DNA of 64,000 nt from Achromobacter seleniivolatilans (GTDB lineage: Bacteria > Pseudomonadota > Gammaproteobacteria > Burkholderiales > Burkholderiaceae_B). The stretch spans positions 2,294,001-2,358,000 of the forward strand of contig NZ_CP132976.1 of the NCBI RefSeq assembly GCF_030864005.1, read 5' to 3'. A model generated the notes under the pieces. The model was not told the DNA's origin and ran no database searches. It saw only the letters and a program-made list of their open reading frames with translations. Numbering within the stretch: the first letter of the stretch is position 1; each line of letters starts with the position of its first letter. The position numbers and the translations under genes are program-made. Positions 35,537-44,663 of this stretch are shown here, one piece after another.

Positions 35537-36828
35537 TGACCATGCTGCACCTGAACCTGTTTATCTTCGGCTGCGGCCATCACCGCGCAGCCTGGCGCCA
35601 TCCTGACTCGTCGGCTGAACGCCTGGGCGACATCCGCTATTACGAAGAGCTGGCCCGCACCGCCGAACGCGGCAAGCTGGACGCCATCTTCTTTGCCGAT
35701 GGCGCATCCATCGACAGCATCGGCGACGGACCGCGCTGGTATCTGGAACCGCTGACCACCATGGCGGCGATTGCTCGCGCCACGAGCCACATCGGCCTGA
35801 TCAGCACCGTGTCCAGCACCTTCTTCACGCCCTTTCACGCGGCTCGCATGGTCGCGTCGCTGGACCATATTTCGGGCGGACGCATGGGCTGGAATGTGGT
35901 GACATCCATGTTCGATGCCGAAGCGCGCAATCATGGTTTTGACGCCATGCCCGGACACGACTGGCGCTACTCGCGCGCGGAAGAGTTTGTGGATGTTGCG
36001 TTAAAGCTGTTCGACTCCTGGGAAGATGACGCGCTTGTCATCGACCGCAACGGTCTCTATGGCGAGCCGTCCCGCGTGCACAAGATCGACCACCATGGCG
36101 AACACTTTCTGGTCGATGGCCCCTTGACCGTGCCCCGCCCGCCGCAAGGTCATCCGGTGCTGTTCCAGGCTGGCGCGTCCGACCAAGGCCGAGATCTGGC
36201 GGCGCGGCGCGCGGAAGCCATTTATGCCGTGGCCTACGACCTGCCGGCCGCCCAAGTCTATTACCGCGACATCAAGCAGCGCGTACGCGCAGCGGGCCGC
36301 GATGCCTTCGTGCCGATCATGCCAGGGCTGGTCACCTTTGTGGGATCGACCGAAGCCGAAGCCCGGGCCAAGCAGCGCGAGCTTGACGTACTGCTGCCCA
36401 GCGACGCATCGCTGCGCCAGTTGGGGACGTTTGTGTTACAGGACTGCTCGGCGTGGGAGCTGGACGCGCCCGTGCCGGCGCTGCCGCCGCTCTCTGAATT
36501 CAAAGGCCCGCAAGGCCGCTACGCCACCATTTTGCGCATTATCGAAACAGAACAACCCACAGTGCGCCAACTGCTAGGCCGTCTGGCGGCAGGCGGCGGC
36601 CATTGCACGATGGTTGGCACGCCCGAGCACATCGCGGATCAGATGGAACACTGGTTCAGAAACGAAGGGGCTGACGGCTTCAACCTGATGCCGCCGTCTT
36701 TGCCGGGCGGCATCGACGATTTTGTCGAGCAGGTGATTCCGATCCTGCAACGCCGCGGTCTGTTTCGCACCGGCTACGAGCACAGCACCTTGCGCGGGCA
36801 CCTGGGTCTGCAACGTCCAAGTCGCTGA
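35536..36828 (+). CDS. LLM-class FMN-dependent monooxygenase (NtaA/SnaA/DszA family)
   Basis: A 430-residue luciferase-like barrel. The N-terminal HHRAAWRHPDSSAERLGDIRYYEELARTAERGKLDAIFFAD segment, LEPLTTMAAIARATSHIGL, SGGRMGWNVVTS and GHPVLFQAGASDQGRDLAARRAEAIYA are the signatures of the NtaA/SnaA/DszA branch, which use FMNH2 from a separate reductase to oxidise sulfur- or nitrogen-containing organics. No flavin reductase gene is adjacent. The TGATG junction couples it to the SDR gene. The C-terminal VGTPEHIADQMEHWF region is family-typical. Substrate unknown. Confidence 0.92.
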   Translation: MTMLHLNLFIFGCGHHRAAWRHPDSSAERLGDIRYYEELARTAERGKLDAIFFADGASIDSIGDGPRWYLEPLTTMAAIARATSHIGLISTVSSTFFTPFHAARMVASLDHISGGRMGWNVVTSMFDAEARNHGFDAMPGHDWRYSRAEEFVDVALKLFDSWEDDALVIDRNGLYGEPSRVHKIDHHGEHFLVDGPLTVPRPPQGHPVLFQAGASDQGRDLAARRAEAIYAVAYDLPAAQVYYRDIKQRVRAAGRDAFVPIMPGLVTFVGSTEAEARAKQRELDVLLPSDASLRQLGTFVLQDCSAWELDAPVPALPPLSEFKGPQGRYATILRIIETEQPTVRQLLGRLAAGGGHCTMVGTPEHIADQMEHWFRNEGADGFNLMPPSLPGGIDDFVEQVIPILQRRGLFRTGYEHSTLRGHLGLQRPSR

Positions 36829-36856
36829 CGCGCTCTCGCCAGCCGCCGAAGCATCC

Positions 36857-36892
36857 ACAGCGCATCTGCCTGCCGGCATGATGCGCTGTTTT
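36857..36892 (+). terminator. Terminator after the SDR/monooxygenase operon
   Basis: ACAGCGCATC (36857-36866) and GATGCGCTGT (36880-36889) form a perfect 10-bp stem with a 13-nt loop, running into TTTT. Confidence 0.65.
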
Positions 36893-37067
36893 ACATTGCG
36901 CGCAAAATGCACGCAGGTCAGTGCAATTGTTGCCAATTCAGCAATAGACCGACCCTTTCTGTCCGGTATTTCAATCTGCGCACCGCCCATAGAATCGTCG
37001 GGCGGCGACGCGGGGCCGGGTCCATGCGTTGCGTCCGCGATGTCTTGGTCATATCCCTGGTTTTTGA

Positions 37068-38273
37068 ATGCAACCCTTTCTGGATTTTCTCGCGCACAGC
37101 CTTTTCCATTTCAGTGTCTGGCAGATCGTGCTGATTACGCTTGTTGCCACCCACATCACGATTGCGGGGACCACGCTGTATCTGCACCGCAGCCAGACGC
37201 ATCGCGGCGTGGATTTTCACCCTGTCATCGCGCATTTTTTCCGCTTCTGGCTGTGGCTGACGAGTGGCATGAAAACGCGCGAATGGGTGGCGGTGCATCG
37301 CAAGCATCACGCCAAATGCGAACGCGAAGGCGATCCCCATTCCCCTGCGGTCTACGGCGTGATGCGCGTGTTCCTGCGCGGCGCGGACCTCTACCGTGTT
37401 GAAGCATCGTTGGCCTCTACGCTGGAACGCTATGGCCGGGGTACTCCTGATGACTGGCTTGAGCGCAACGTCTACACGCCTCGCAGCACCTGGGGCATTC
37501 TGCTCATGCTTGCCGTGGACCTTCTGGCGTTTGGCGCGCTGGGCCTGACCGTATGGGCCATACAGATGGCGTGGATTCCGTTCTGGGCGGCGGGTGTCGT
37601 CAATGGTCTGGGGCACTTTGTGGGATATCGGAATTTTTCCAGTCCCGATGCCAGCACCAACCTGTTTCCCTTTGGCCTGGTGATCGGCGGAGAGGAGCTG
37701 CACAACAATCATCACGCGCATGCCACGTCGGCCAAGTTCTCCAGCAAATGGTACGAGTTCGACATGGGCTGGCTGTACATCCGGGTGTTGCAGCTGCTGG
37801 GCCTGGCAAAAGTGCGGCGCATCGCGCCCAAGCGTGTCTTGCGAGCCCGGTCACAATCGGCAGAACCCGCAGACCTGAGCACATTGGAAGCCGTGCTGAC
37901 GCATCGCTACGAAGTCATGCGCCGTTTTGGCGCGCTGCTAAAACAGACGGCTTTGCGCGAGCTGCGTGATCGAAAACCGGTCGAAAAGCGGTCGATGCTG
38001 CGGTGGCGGCGGTCGGTGCTGAGAAAATTCCTGCTGCGCCAAGATGTGCTGCTGAACGAAGCTCAGCGTAGCGAATTGCGCTCCGCGTTACACGGCATGG
38101 ATCAGTTGCAGCATTTGGTGGGCATGCGCCAGGCGCTGGCGCGTGTATGGGAAAGCTCATCCGAAAGCAGCGAACAGCTTTTGCTGCAATTACGCGCCTG
38201 GATAGCGCAGGCTAGCGTCAGTGGCATCAGTGGTTTGTCACGCTTTGCGCGTGAACTGGTGCGTTACGCGTAG
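37068..38273 (+). CDS. Acyl-CoA/acyl-lipid fatty acid desaturase
   Basis: A 401-residue membrane di-iron desaturase. The three histidine boxes are HRSQTHR (about 40-46), HRKHH (about 77-81) and HNNHH (about 213-217), with hydrophobic segments between. It should introduce a cis double bond, probably delta-9, into membrane acyl chains. After the third box, about 150 residues form a long basic, likely helical tail (EAVLTHRYEVMRRFG...) found in betaproteobacterial homologues but not in shorter desaturases. The gene is flanked by 239 bp upstream in which, beyond the preceding terminator, I see nothing distinctive. Confidence 0.93.
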   Translation: MQPFLDFLAHSLFHFSVWQIVLITLVATHITIAGTTLYLHRSQTHRGVDFHPVIAHFFRFWLWLTSGMKTREWVAVHRKHHAKCEREGDPHSPAVYGVMRVFLRGADLYRVEASLASTLERYGRGTPDDWLERNVYTPRSTWGILLMLAVDLLAFGALGLTVWAIQMAWIPFWAAGVVNGLGHFVGYRNFSSPDASTNLFPFGLVIGGEELHNNHHAHATSAKFSSKWYEFDMGWLYIRVLQLLGLAKVRRIAPKRVLRARSQSAEPADLSTLEAVLTHRYEVMRRFGALLKQTALRELRDRKPVEKRSMLRWRRSVLRKFLLRQDVLLNEAQRSELRSALHGMDQLQHLVGMRQALARVWESSSESSEQLLLQLRAWIAQASVSGISGLSRFARELVRYA

Positions 38274-38342
38274 AAGACTTGCAAGCGGACGCTGCTTTAA
38301 ATGCACGAAGATGCTTTGCAGCGAACGGTTGATTGGGTAGGC

Positions 38343-38519
38343 CTACCCCGCCAGGGTAGCGGGTTCCTGATGCTTGGCTGGCAATGCCTGCTGGGCCGCC
38401 AGCGCGTTGCGCTTTCGGGTGGCGAGCCAGTCGTACAGGATGACGCCCGGAAGGCGTATAACGGCGGCAGCGGCGCCTGCGATAACGATGGCAATAATAC
38501 TTACAGTCAACCAGGACAC
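38343..38519 (-). CDS. Small single-span membrane protein, 58 codons
   Basis: A GTG-start frame with an excellent ribosome site (AAGGAGGG, eight bases before). It encodes one hydrophobic helix (VSWLTVSIIAIVIAGAAAAV, residues 1-20), then LPGVILYDWLATRKRNALAA and a short polar tail. The pattern of one membrane helix followed by a basic cytoplasmic region suggests an inner-membrane microprotein. It is divergent from the TetR gene, with a 21-bp palindrome between them, so it is probably that regulator's target. I do not recognise a family. Confidence 0.65.
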   Translation of the reverse strand: MSWLTVSIIAIVIAGAAAAVIRLPGVILYDWLATRKRNALAAQQALPAKHQEPATLAG

Positions 38520-38601
38520 CTTAGCGTCCCTCCTTCAGAACCGCCCGAAACAGTTGCCGGACTACAACTTGGCGGTGGCATAGCCACTCGCGGCACAAAA
38601 G

Positions 38602-38622
38602 TGTAATGTACTCTACATTACA
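38602..38622. promoter_or_regulatory. TetR-type operator A
   Basis: TGTAATGTA, three bases CTC, then TACATTACA: a perfect palindrome between the small membrane-protein gene and tetR. A close relative occurs at 41108-41130. Confidence 0.75.
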
Positions 38623-38681
38623 GAATCGCATCACGGGATATTCGTCCCACATTGCCCCTCGGAAACCGGGAGAAATAAGTG

Positions 38682-39320
38682 ATGGCCGAAACCAATGATG
38701 GCGCTATTACTCGACCCCTGACCAGCAAGGGCGAATCGCGGCGGCTGCGCCTGCTTGAAGCTGCCTCGCAGTTGTTGCTAGACCTTGGCTATGCGCAAAC
38801 CTCCATCCAGCGCGTCGTGCAGTTGGCGGGGGGCTCGGCAGCCACTGCTTATCAACTGTTTGGCAATAAAGAGGGAATGCTGGCGGCCGTGTTGCAATTC
38901 GAGCTGGACAGAATGCGGGCGGCGGTGTTCCCGGATGCCCTCGCCAAGCAACCGGCTGGTCCTGCGTTACACGACCTGGCTGTGCGCCTGCTGACCTATG
39001 CCGTCCAGCCCAAATCCGCTGCGTTGCACCGCTTACTGATCTCTGAATGCCACCGCATGCCTCAATTGGCCGCGTCGTTGCAGCTTGCCGTGGACCGGCA
39101 AGTCCACGCGCCATTGGAGCAGTGCCTACAGTTGGCCTGTGAACGTGGCGAGCTGAAAATCGACAATCCACGCCAAGCTGCCCTGATCCTGGGCAACATG
39201 ATCAACGGCATCGCGTTTCACGCACGTTTGGTTGGCGGTTACGCCGAGGGCCCGCATGCCGACCATCTGGTCACCTGCCATTACGGCGTGGACACTCTGC
39301 TGCACGCCTACCGCGTATAA
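38682..39320 (+). CDS. TetR/AcrR-family transcriptional regulator
   Basis: A 212-residue regulator. The helix-turn-helix region (about 18-65) reads RLRLLEAASQLLLDLGYAQTSIQRVVQLAGGSAATAYQLFGNKEGML, with the typical Y-Q-L-F-x-N-K-E end. The C-terminal ligand domain (about 75-212) has no assignable specificity. GGGAG precedes the ATG; a GTG one codon before is possible. The perfect palindrome 60 bp upstream is the probable autoregulatory operator, and the matching palindrome upstream of marC suggests a small regulon. Confidence 0.92.
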   Translation: MAETNDGAITRPLTSKGESRRLRLLEAASQLLLDLGYAQTSIQRVVQLAGGSAATAYQLFGNKEGMLAAVLQFELDRMRAAVFPDALAKQPAGPALHDLAVRLLTYAVQPKSAALHRLLISECHRMPQLAASLQLAVDRQVHAPLEQCLQLACERGELKIDNPRQAALILGNMINGIAFHARLVGGYAEGPHADHLVTCHYGVDTLLHAYRV

Positions 39321-39344
39321 ACGCCATGTAATAGCCACTAAAGG

Positions 39345-40373
39345 CTAATGCTGGCGAATGCGTCGGGAAAAATCGATGGCATCTGCGCCCGGCGCATCGA
39401 GTTTCCCGATATACGCCCGCTCCCGCAGCACATCCAATGGCTGACTCGCGTCCAGCCCCCCTTGTTCGTACAAGTATTCAGGCAAATACCCCGACAGCAA
39501 AATCCGGCGGTCTAGTGGCAGACCAGGCACGATGGCGCGCACCATCTGGTAGACGAGTGTGGTGCAGTTGGCGGTAACGGTGTGATAGAAGCGCGGTTTT
39601 TCGATCAGCGCATTCGCCGTGTTCAGGTAAGACAAAAACAGCTCACGCATGGCAGGCGCCGGCATGCGGACCGGATACAGATAAACGCTTTCACCGCGAG
39701 GCCCTGCTCGTACATACAGAATATCTCGCTCTTCGGCCGCCACGACACTTAGCTCGAACTGTTTGAAAAAGCCGCCTATTTCGGAGAATTGCTCGCCGCG
39801 TTCTTTGCGGATCTCTACTGAAAACACCACATGGCGTCCGTCGGAAAAACCGAAGGATACGAGCGTGTGTGCAATGGCCGGCCCGGCCCAGTACGACAGC
39901 GCCATGTCCACAGAGGTCAATTGATCCAGATCGTATTGACGGGTTTCCCAGCGCGGGGTGTAGTCGGTGTCAGACCGCCAGTCAAAATTTCGGACATTCT
40001 CCAGCGTGACAATGGAACCCTGCGCGGACCCGTGCAGCATCTTTGCCACATCGTCAGCCCAAATTCGATCGTTGGATGGCATCAAGGTCTGCCACCAGCC
40101 TGCCAGCAGCACCAGACCGATCAAATAGGCCCAGGCAGCTCGCGAGCGAAATGTTTGCCCCCGCCGCCATACTGCCGCCCCAGCGCCCAAGCACAAGACT
40201 AGCCAGACCAGCGCCAGCCCCCCCTTGCCCCACGTGCCGCCCGGGGCTTGGTAACCCAGCGCCAGTCCCCCCAACAATGCAGACAGAATCAGCAGCAGGC
40301 TGATGACGACGCGGCCAGCAATCACAAGGCCGCAGCGCATGCGGGATTGCCCGCCTGGCCTAGCCACCGGCAT
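39345..40373 (-). CDS. DUF4105 family membrane protein
   Basis: A 342-residue protein with about three hydrophobic segments in the first 100 residues followed by a soluble, probably periplasmic domain. That domain carries the DUF4105 (Lnb N-terminal periplasmic domain) pattern: NVRNFDWRSDTDYTPRWETRQYDLDQL, AHTLVSFGF, VSVEIRKERGE-like strand, ILYVRAGPRGE and YHTVTANCTTLVYQM with a conserved Cys. Members resemble papain-like/NlpC enzymes and are of uncertain function. The start overlaps the marC-family gene by 14 bp, so the two are co-transcribed. Confidence 0.88.
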   Translation of the reverse strand: MPVARPGGQSRMRCGLVIAGRVVISLLLILSALLGGLALGYQAPGGTWGKGGLALVWLVLCLGAGAAVWRRGQTFRSRAAWAYLIGLVLLAGWWQTLMPSNDRIWADDVAKMLHGSAQGSIVTLENVRNFDWRSDTDYTPRWETRQYDLDQLTSVDMALSYWAGPAIAHTLVSFGFSDGRHVVFSVEIRKERGEQFSEIGGFFKQFELSVVAAEERDILYVRAGPRGESVYLYPVRMPAPAMRELFLSYLNTANALIEKPRFYHTVTANCTTLVYQMVRAIVPGLPLDRRILLSGYLPEYLYEQGGLDASQPLDVLRERAYIGKLDAPGADAIDFSRRIRQH

Positions 40374-41043
40374 GCTGCCTCACGATTTCCAGCACCCCGT
40401 TGATGACGAACTGCACACCCATGCACACCAAAAGAAAACCCATGACCCGTGAGATCGCCTCGACACCGCTTTCACCGATTACCTTCACGATACGACCCGC
40501 CGAGCGCAGGCAAATCCAGAAGAACAGGCCCAGCAACGTAAACACGATGACTGGCGTCACGGCCACCACCCAGCCGGCATAGTCGGGGGCAATGGCGCCA
40601 TCCACGGACGCGGCCCCGCTGATGATCATGGCAATCGTGCCAGGCCCCGCCGTGCCGGGCAGCGCCAAGGGCACAAACGCAATATTGGGAGTCTGCCGTT
40701 TGGTGGCATCCGCCGCCGCCTCCGTTTCCAGCATGCGCGGCTCGGCCGGAGGAAACAGCATGCTGAAGCCAATACTGACCACAATCAAACCACCCGCAAT
40801 ACGCAACCCCGGTATGGAGATACCAAAGGTGTGCATAATCCACGCGCCCGCGTAGTAGGTCACCACCATGATGCCGACGACGTAGAAGGCCGCCTGGGTC
40901 ACCTGCCGTTCGCGCTCTTTATAGGGGATCTGATGCCCAAGGGACAGCAGCAAGGTCATGGAAGTCAGCGGATTGGCCAGCGGCAGCATCAGCGCGAGGC
41001 CGAGGCTGACCAGCTTGCCCAGTTGAAACAGGTCTTGGATCAT
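40360..41043 (-). CDS. MarC family inner-membrane protein
   Basis: A 227-residue integral membrane protein with six hydrophobic segments. The MarC pattern is clear: LALMLPLANPLTSMTLLLSL near the start, IPGLRIAGGLIVVSIGFSML, and FVPLALPGTAGPGTIAMIIS. The family was once thought linked to multiple antibiotic resistance, but that role was not upheld; function is unknown. I use the ATG at 41043 (MIQDLFQLG); the open frame continues upstream across the operator. A TetR-type palindrome lies 65 bp upstream. Confidence 0.9.
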   Translation of the reverse strand: MIQDLFQLGKLVSLGLALMLPLANPLTSMTLLLSLGHQIPYKERERQVTQAAFYVVGIMVVTYYAGAWIMHTFGISIPGLRIAGGLIVVSIGFSMLFPPAEPRMLETEAAADATKRQTPNIAFVPLALPGTAGPGTIAMIISGAASVDGAIAPDYAGWVVAVTPVIVFTLLGLFFWICLRSAGRIVKVIGESGVEAISRVMGFLLVCMGVQFVINGVLEIVRQHAGG

Positions 41044-41107
41044 GGTCGATGAACGAATAATGGGCACTGCCAGCAGCCTGCGGCAAACCCGGATCAGCGG
41101 ATTAATC

Positions 41108-41130
41108 GTGCAATGTACTAGACATTGCAC
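41108..41130. promoter_or_regulatory. TetR-type operator B upstream of the marC-family gene
   Basis: GTGCAATGT, five bases ACTAG, ACATTGCAC: perfect 9-bp arms. Aligned with operator A it shares TG(T/C)AATGTACT and the mirrored ACATT(A/G)CA with identical spacing. It sits between the marC-family and LprI-like genes and could control either or both. Confidence 0.72.
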
Positions 41131-41226
41131 CTGCCTTTTTGCCCCTTGCTTTGCAATTCGTATCTAACTTTCTTACGATGCGCTAGCCTTATCCTTGCAT
41201 GTCACGAACAGGACACCGTTTTGACC

Positions 41227-42630
41227 ATGACACCGAAGTCTTTGCTGGGCGCCCTGCTGCCGCTGGCCCTGGCCGTCACCGCCATCCCCGCACTGGCTGC
41301 GGGCATGGACTGTGCGCAGGCCAAGACGCCGACCGAATTAGCGATCTGCGCCGCCCCAGACCTGCGTCAGCAAGACAGCGATCTGGCCACGGTCTACGGC
41401 AAGTTGCGCGCCGCACGCCCAGACCAGAGCGACGCGCTGCGCGAGGCGCAGCGCGATTGGATGAAGACTCGTAATCTTTGCGCCGGTGACGCCAACTGCA
41501 TCCGCACCCAGTACGACTCGCGCACCAACGAATTGCACACGCAGCTGCGCATCGCCACCGCGTATGTGCCGGATGACACCGACCGTCTCGCACTTGAAGA
41601 CCTGCGTCAAGCCGTCGAGGCCGCCAGCCAGAACGACGCTGAGTTTCCTCTGGAAAACACGCTGGCAGCCTTGTCCGTCAAGAGCGGCGTGACCACATTT
41701 TCCAATGTGCGCGACCACGAAGACGACGACGAAGCGCACTTTCCCAAGAAACGGCCGGACGGGGTCACGCAAGACGAGTGGACCGCTTTGCAAGCGTCCA
41801 ACATTGATGCTGGCGGTGAAAACGGCAACGCGTCCTACACCCTGATCGATCTGGATGGCGACGGACTCCGGGATCTGGTGATCAATTCCTATGTAGGCGG
41901 CACCGGCCTGTACTCGGATATCAGCGCCGTGCGCCGCAATGGCGCCCGATTCACGGCGGCAGCAGCCACGGCGATCCCAGGATTCCCCCATGACGGTGAC
42001 GACACCGTCTCGGAGCTCTATACCTTGAATGGACGGGGTTCGAACCAGTCGGGCGACTGGATTCAGTTGCGCGGCCGCGTGTACGCCGCCTACCGCGTCA
42101 GCCATTACGGCGTGGATCACGTGTATTTGCTGCGGCCGCTGCGCGGCGTGGGTGTAGCGCCCGCGCTGACTGTGCAATACCGGTATCAGCTGTCGGTGCC
42201 CAAGCAGCAAAAGAATGAAGACAAAGGCACCACGCGCATCTTGGATGACACACTGCACGCCGCGCTGACTCAGGCGCTCACGCAAATCAATCCCGAAAAA
42301 ATAATCGCCCCTGCGGACAACCCCAAGCCGCTTTGCCCCATTCCCGCCGGGCTGCCAGAAGTCGACCGCGGCCAATACTACAGCTACGGGCCGGGCCACT
42401 ATGCCTTCGAAATTGTCGGAGACGTAGGCGTCCGGGTCGGCCCGCGCTGCTATGTCGCGCAGTTGATCAACTGGTTCGGCGGCTACGACGCCAAGAACGG
42501 ACTGTATGCCATGATGGGGATGCGCGCGCCCAATGTGGATGGCGAGGAAGACGCATTCACCGTCTTTGGCAAGCGCCGCGCCATCGGGTTCGATACCTCT
42601 ATCAGCCGGGTGGAAAACGGCAGCGAATAG
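41227..42630 (+). CDS. Exported protein with LprI/DUF1311 domain
   Basis: A 467-residue exported protein. The signal peptide MTPKSLLGALLPLALAVTAI ends near PALAAG. Residues about 25-100 form an LprI-type domain (DCAQAKTPTELAICAAPDLRQQDSDLATVYGKL...WMKTRNLC...NCIRTQYDSR) with four cysteines, related to a lysozyme-inhibitor family. The remaining 360 residues include LIDLDGDGLRDLVI, an FG-GAP/EF-hand-like calcium-loop pattern, and are otherwise unassigned. A TTG two codons upstream has a better-placed AGGA site and may be the true start. It converges on the ABC transporter operon. Confidence 0.85.
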   Translation: MTPKSLLGALLPLALAVTAIPALAAGMDCAQAKTPTELAICAAPDLRQQDSDLATVYGKLRAARPDQSDALREAQRDWMKTRNLCAGDANCIRTQYDSRTNELHTQLRIATAYVPDDTDRLALEDLRQAVEAASQNDAEFPLENTLAALSVKSGVTTFSNVRDHEDDDEAHFPKKRPDGVTQDEWTALQASNIDAGGENGNASYTLIDLDGDGLRDLVINSYVGGTGLYSDISAVRRNGARFTAAAATAIPGFPHDGDDTVSELYTLNGRGSNQSGDWIQLRGRVYAAYRVSHYGVDHVYLLRPLRGVGVAPALTVQYRYQLSVPKQQKNEDKGTTRILDDTLHAALTQALTQINPEKIIAPADNPKPLCPIPAGLPEVDRGQYYSYGPGHYAFEIVGDVGVRVGPRCYVAQLINWFGGYDAKNGLYAMMGMRAPNVDGEEDAFTVFGKRRAIGFDTSISRVENGSE

Positions 42631-42657
42631 CGAGCGGCGCAGCCGCCCGCACCGCCG

Positions 42658-43647
42658 TTATCCCGCCAAAGCCGCTTCCTCAAGCAACGGATAAAAGCAT
42701 GCCGCCGACCGCCCTGCGGCCAGGACGTTCAGCGGCGGCACTTGCTGCGCGCAATTTGCCTCTGCCCTTGCGCAACGGGGGTGAAAAGTGCAACCCGGCG
42801 GCAAGTGCGTGGGCGCCGGAATCTCGCCCTCGATCCTGGCCAGGCGGATGCGCGCTTCGGGATCAGGCACCGGCGACGAATCGCGCAGGACCCGGCTGTA
42901 AGGGTGCAACGGATGATCCAGCACCTGGCCGGTCGGGCCGTGTTCGATGATACGGCCCAGATACATGACGCACACGGTGTCGCAAAAGTGGCGAACCACG
43001 CCCAGATCGTGCGAGACGAACACGAAGGACAGGCCGCGATCACGCTTTAAGCGCTCCATCAATTGCAGAATCTGCGCTTGCACCGACACGTCCAAGGCGG
43101 ATACTGGCTCGTCGGCCACGATTAACTCGGGGTCCAGCACAAGCGCACGCGCGATACCGATGCGCTGGCGCTGACCGCCCGAGAACTCGTGCGGATAGCG
43201 GTCCAGCGCCGATAGCGGAAGGCCGACTTCCGAAATGGCCTGATCGACCTTTTCGGCGATCTGGCGCGCATTGCCCATCTTGTGTACGTAGAGCGGTTCG
43301 GCCAGCGCCTGACGCACGGTGCGGCGCGGGTTGAGTGACGCGTAAGGGTCCTGGAACACGATCTGAATACGGCGGCGCAGCGCTCGCATCGCCTGTGCAC
43401 TGGCCTGCCGGATATCCTGTCCGTCAAAGACAATGCTGCCCTCGTCCGGTTCGATCAGGCGCAACAGCGTGCGCGCCACGGTGGACTTGCCGCAACCCGA
43501 CTCCCCCACCAAGCCCAACGATTGGCCGCGTGCGACGCTGAACGACACGTCGTTCACCGCTCGCACAATCTGTTTTTGGCCACCCAGCCACCCGCCACCG
43601 CTTTCAAAGCGTTTGACCAGGTTGCGCACTTGCAGAAGATCGCTCAT
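42658..43647 (-). CDS. Dipeptide/oligopeptide-type ABC importer ATPase (DppF-like)
   Basis: A 329-residue ATPase, last gene of the operon. It has Walker A GESGCGKST (about 47), the signature SGGQRQRIGIARAL (about 158), Walker B LIVADEPVSALD, and the switch His in VFVSHDLGVV. The C-terminal oligopeptide/dipeptide extension HPLHPYSRVL...PPGCTFHPRC is present with the cysteines typical of this subfamily. Its start overlaps the end of the DppD-like gene by 4 nt. Confidence 0.93.
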   Translation of the reverse strand: MSDLLQVRNLVKRFESGGGWLGGQKQIVRAVNDVSFSVARGQSLGLVGESGCGKSTVARTLLRLIEPDEGSIVFDGQDIRQASAQAMRALRRRIQIVFQDPYASLNPRRTVRQALAEPLYVHKMGNARQIAEKVDQAISEVGLPLSALDRYPHEFSGGQRQRIGIARALVLDPELIVADEPVSALDVSVQAQILQLMERLKRDRGLSFVFVSHDLGVVRHFCDTVCVMYLGRIIEHGPTGQVLDHPLHPYSRVLRDSSPVPDPEARIRLARIEGEIPAPTHLPPGCTFHPRCARAEANCAQQVPPLNVLAAGRSAACFYPLLEEAALAG

Positions 43648-44663
43648 GCCTTGTCCTCATAGGGTTCGGCGCGCACCACGCAGCGCACCTGATGCGCGTG
43701 GCCAATGTTGGTCAGCTTGGGGCGTTCGGCCTCGCACCGCGCCTCTTTCAAGCGGCAGCGCGGCGCAAACGCGCAGCCCTTGGGCATGGCCGTAATGGCT
43801 GGCACGCCGCCAGGAATGGATTCCAGCACCGCGCTATCGGTGTCCACCCTGGGCATCGCGCGCAACAGGGCTTCGGTATAGGGATGCGTGGGCCGGGCAA
43901 ACAGCGTCTGCACATCGGCCGTCTCGACGACTTCGCCCGCATACATGACGGCGACGCGGTCGGCAATTTGCGCGACCACGCCCAGGTTGTGGGTAATGAA
44001 CACCACCGCCATTCCATAGGCTGCCTTCAGATCAGACAACAAGGTCAGAATCTGCGCCTGTATGGTGACGTCCAGCGCGGTGGTCGGTTCATCCGCCAGC
44101 AACACCCGTGGTTTACAGGCCAGCGCCATCGCAATCATGACGCGTTGGCGCATGCCGCCCGAGAACTGATGCGGATAGTCGGCAAAGCGCTTGGCTGCTG
44201 CGGGAATTTTCACCTCTTCCAGCACGTCCAGCGCCAAACGGCGGGCCTCGGCCCACGACAACTTGCGATGCTGGCGGATGGCCTCGGCAATTTGGTCGCC
44301 CACGGTCATGGTGGGATTCAGCGAGGTCATCGGTTCCTGGAAAATCATGGCGATGGCTTCACCGCGCAGCTTCATCATCTGCTTTTCGGGCAGCGTTGCC
44401 AGGTCGGTTCCATCCAGCAGAATCTGCCCGCCGCCATGGCGGGCGCCGGCTTCGGGCAACAGACGCAGGACGGACAGCGCCGTGACGCTCTTGCCGCTGC
44501 CAGATTCGCCCACAATGGCCAGCGTCTCATTGCGCGCCACTTGCAAAGACACGTCGCGCACGGCGGCGTGCCACGCGCCGCCAACGCGGAATTCCGTACG
44601 CAGTTCGCGCAATTCCAATACGGGAGCCGCGGCCACCGATGATGAGTCCGGTTGATAATTCAT
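43644..44663 (-). CDS. Dipeptide/oligopeptide-type ABC importer ATPase (DppD-like)
   Basis: A 339-residue ATPase pairing with the DppF-like subunit. Walker A is GESGSGKSV, the Q-loop [12 protein letters not shown], the signature [15 protein letters not shown], Walker [12 protein letters not shown], switch [10 protein letters not shown], and the extension [12 protein letters not shown]...CAFAPRC. I use the ATG giving MNYQPDSS; the open frame further upstream lies inside the permease gene. It is joined to the permease gene by an ATGA overlap. Confidence 0.93.
   Translation of the reverse strand: MNYQPDSSSVAAAPVLELRELRTEFRVGGAWHAAVRDVSLQVARNETLAIVGESGSGKSVTALSVLRLLPEAGARHGGGQILLDGTDLATLPEKQMMKLRGEAIAMIFQEPMTSLNPTMTVGDQIAEAIRQHRKLSWAEARRLALDVLEEVKIPAAAKRFADYPHQFSGGMRQRVMIAMALACKPRVLLADEPTTALDVTIQAQILTLLSDLKAAYGMAVVFITHNLGVVAQIADRVAVMYAGEVVETADVQTLFARPTHPYTEALLRAMPRVDTDSAVLESIPGGVPAITAMPKGCAFAPRCRLKEARCEAERPKLTNIGHAHQVRCVVRAEPYEDKA

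Noticed and set aside
42630..42650. Hairpin between the LprI-like and DppF-like genes as terminator
   Set aside because: A 9-bp stem with a mismatch and no T-run; too weak to list as a feature.
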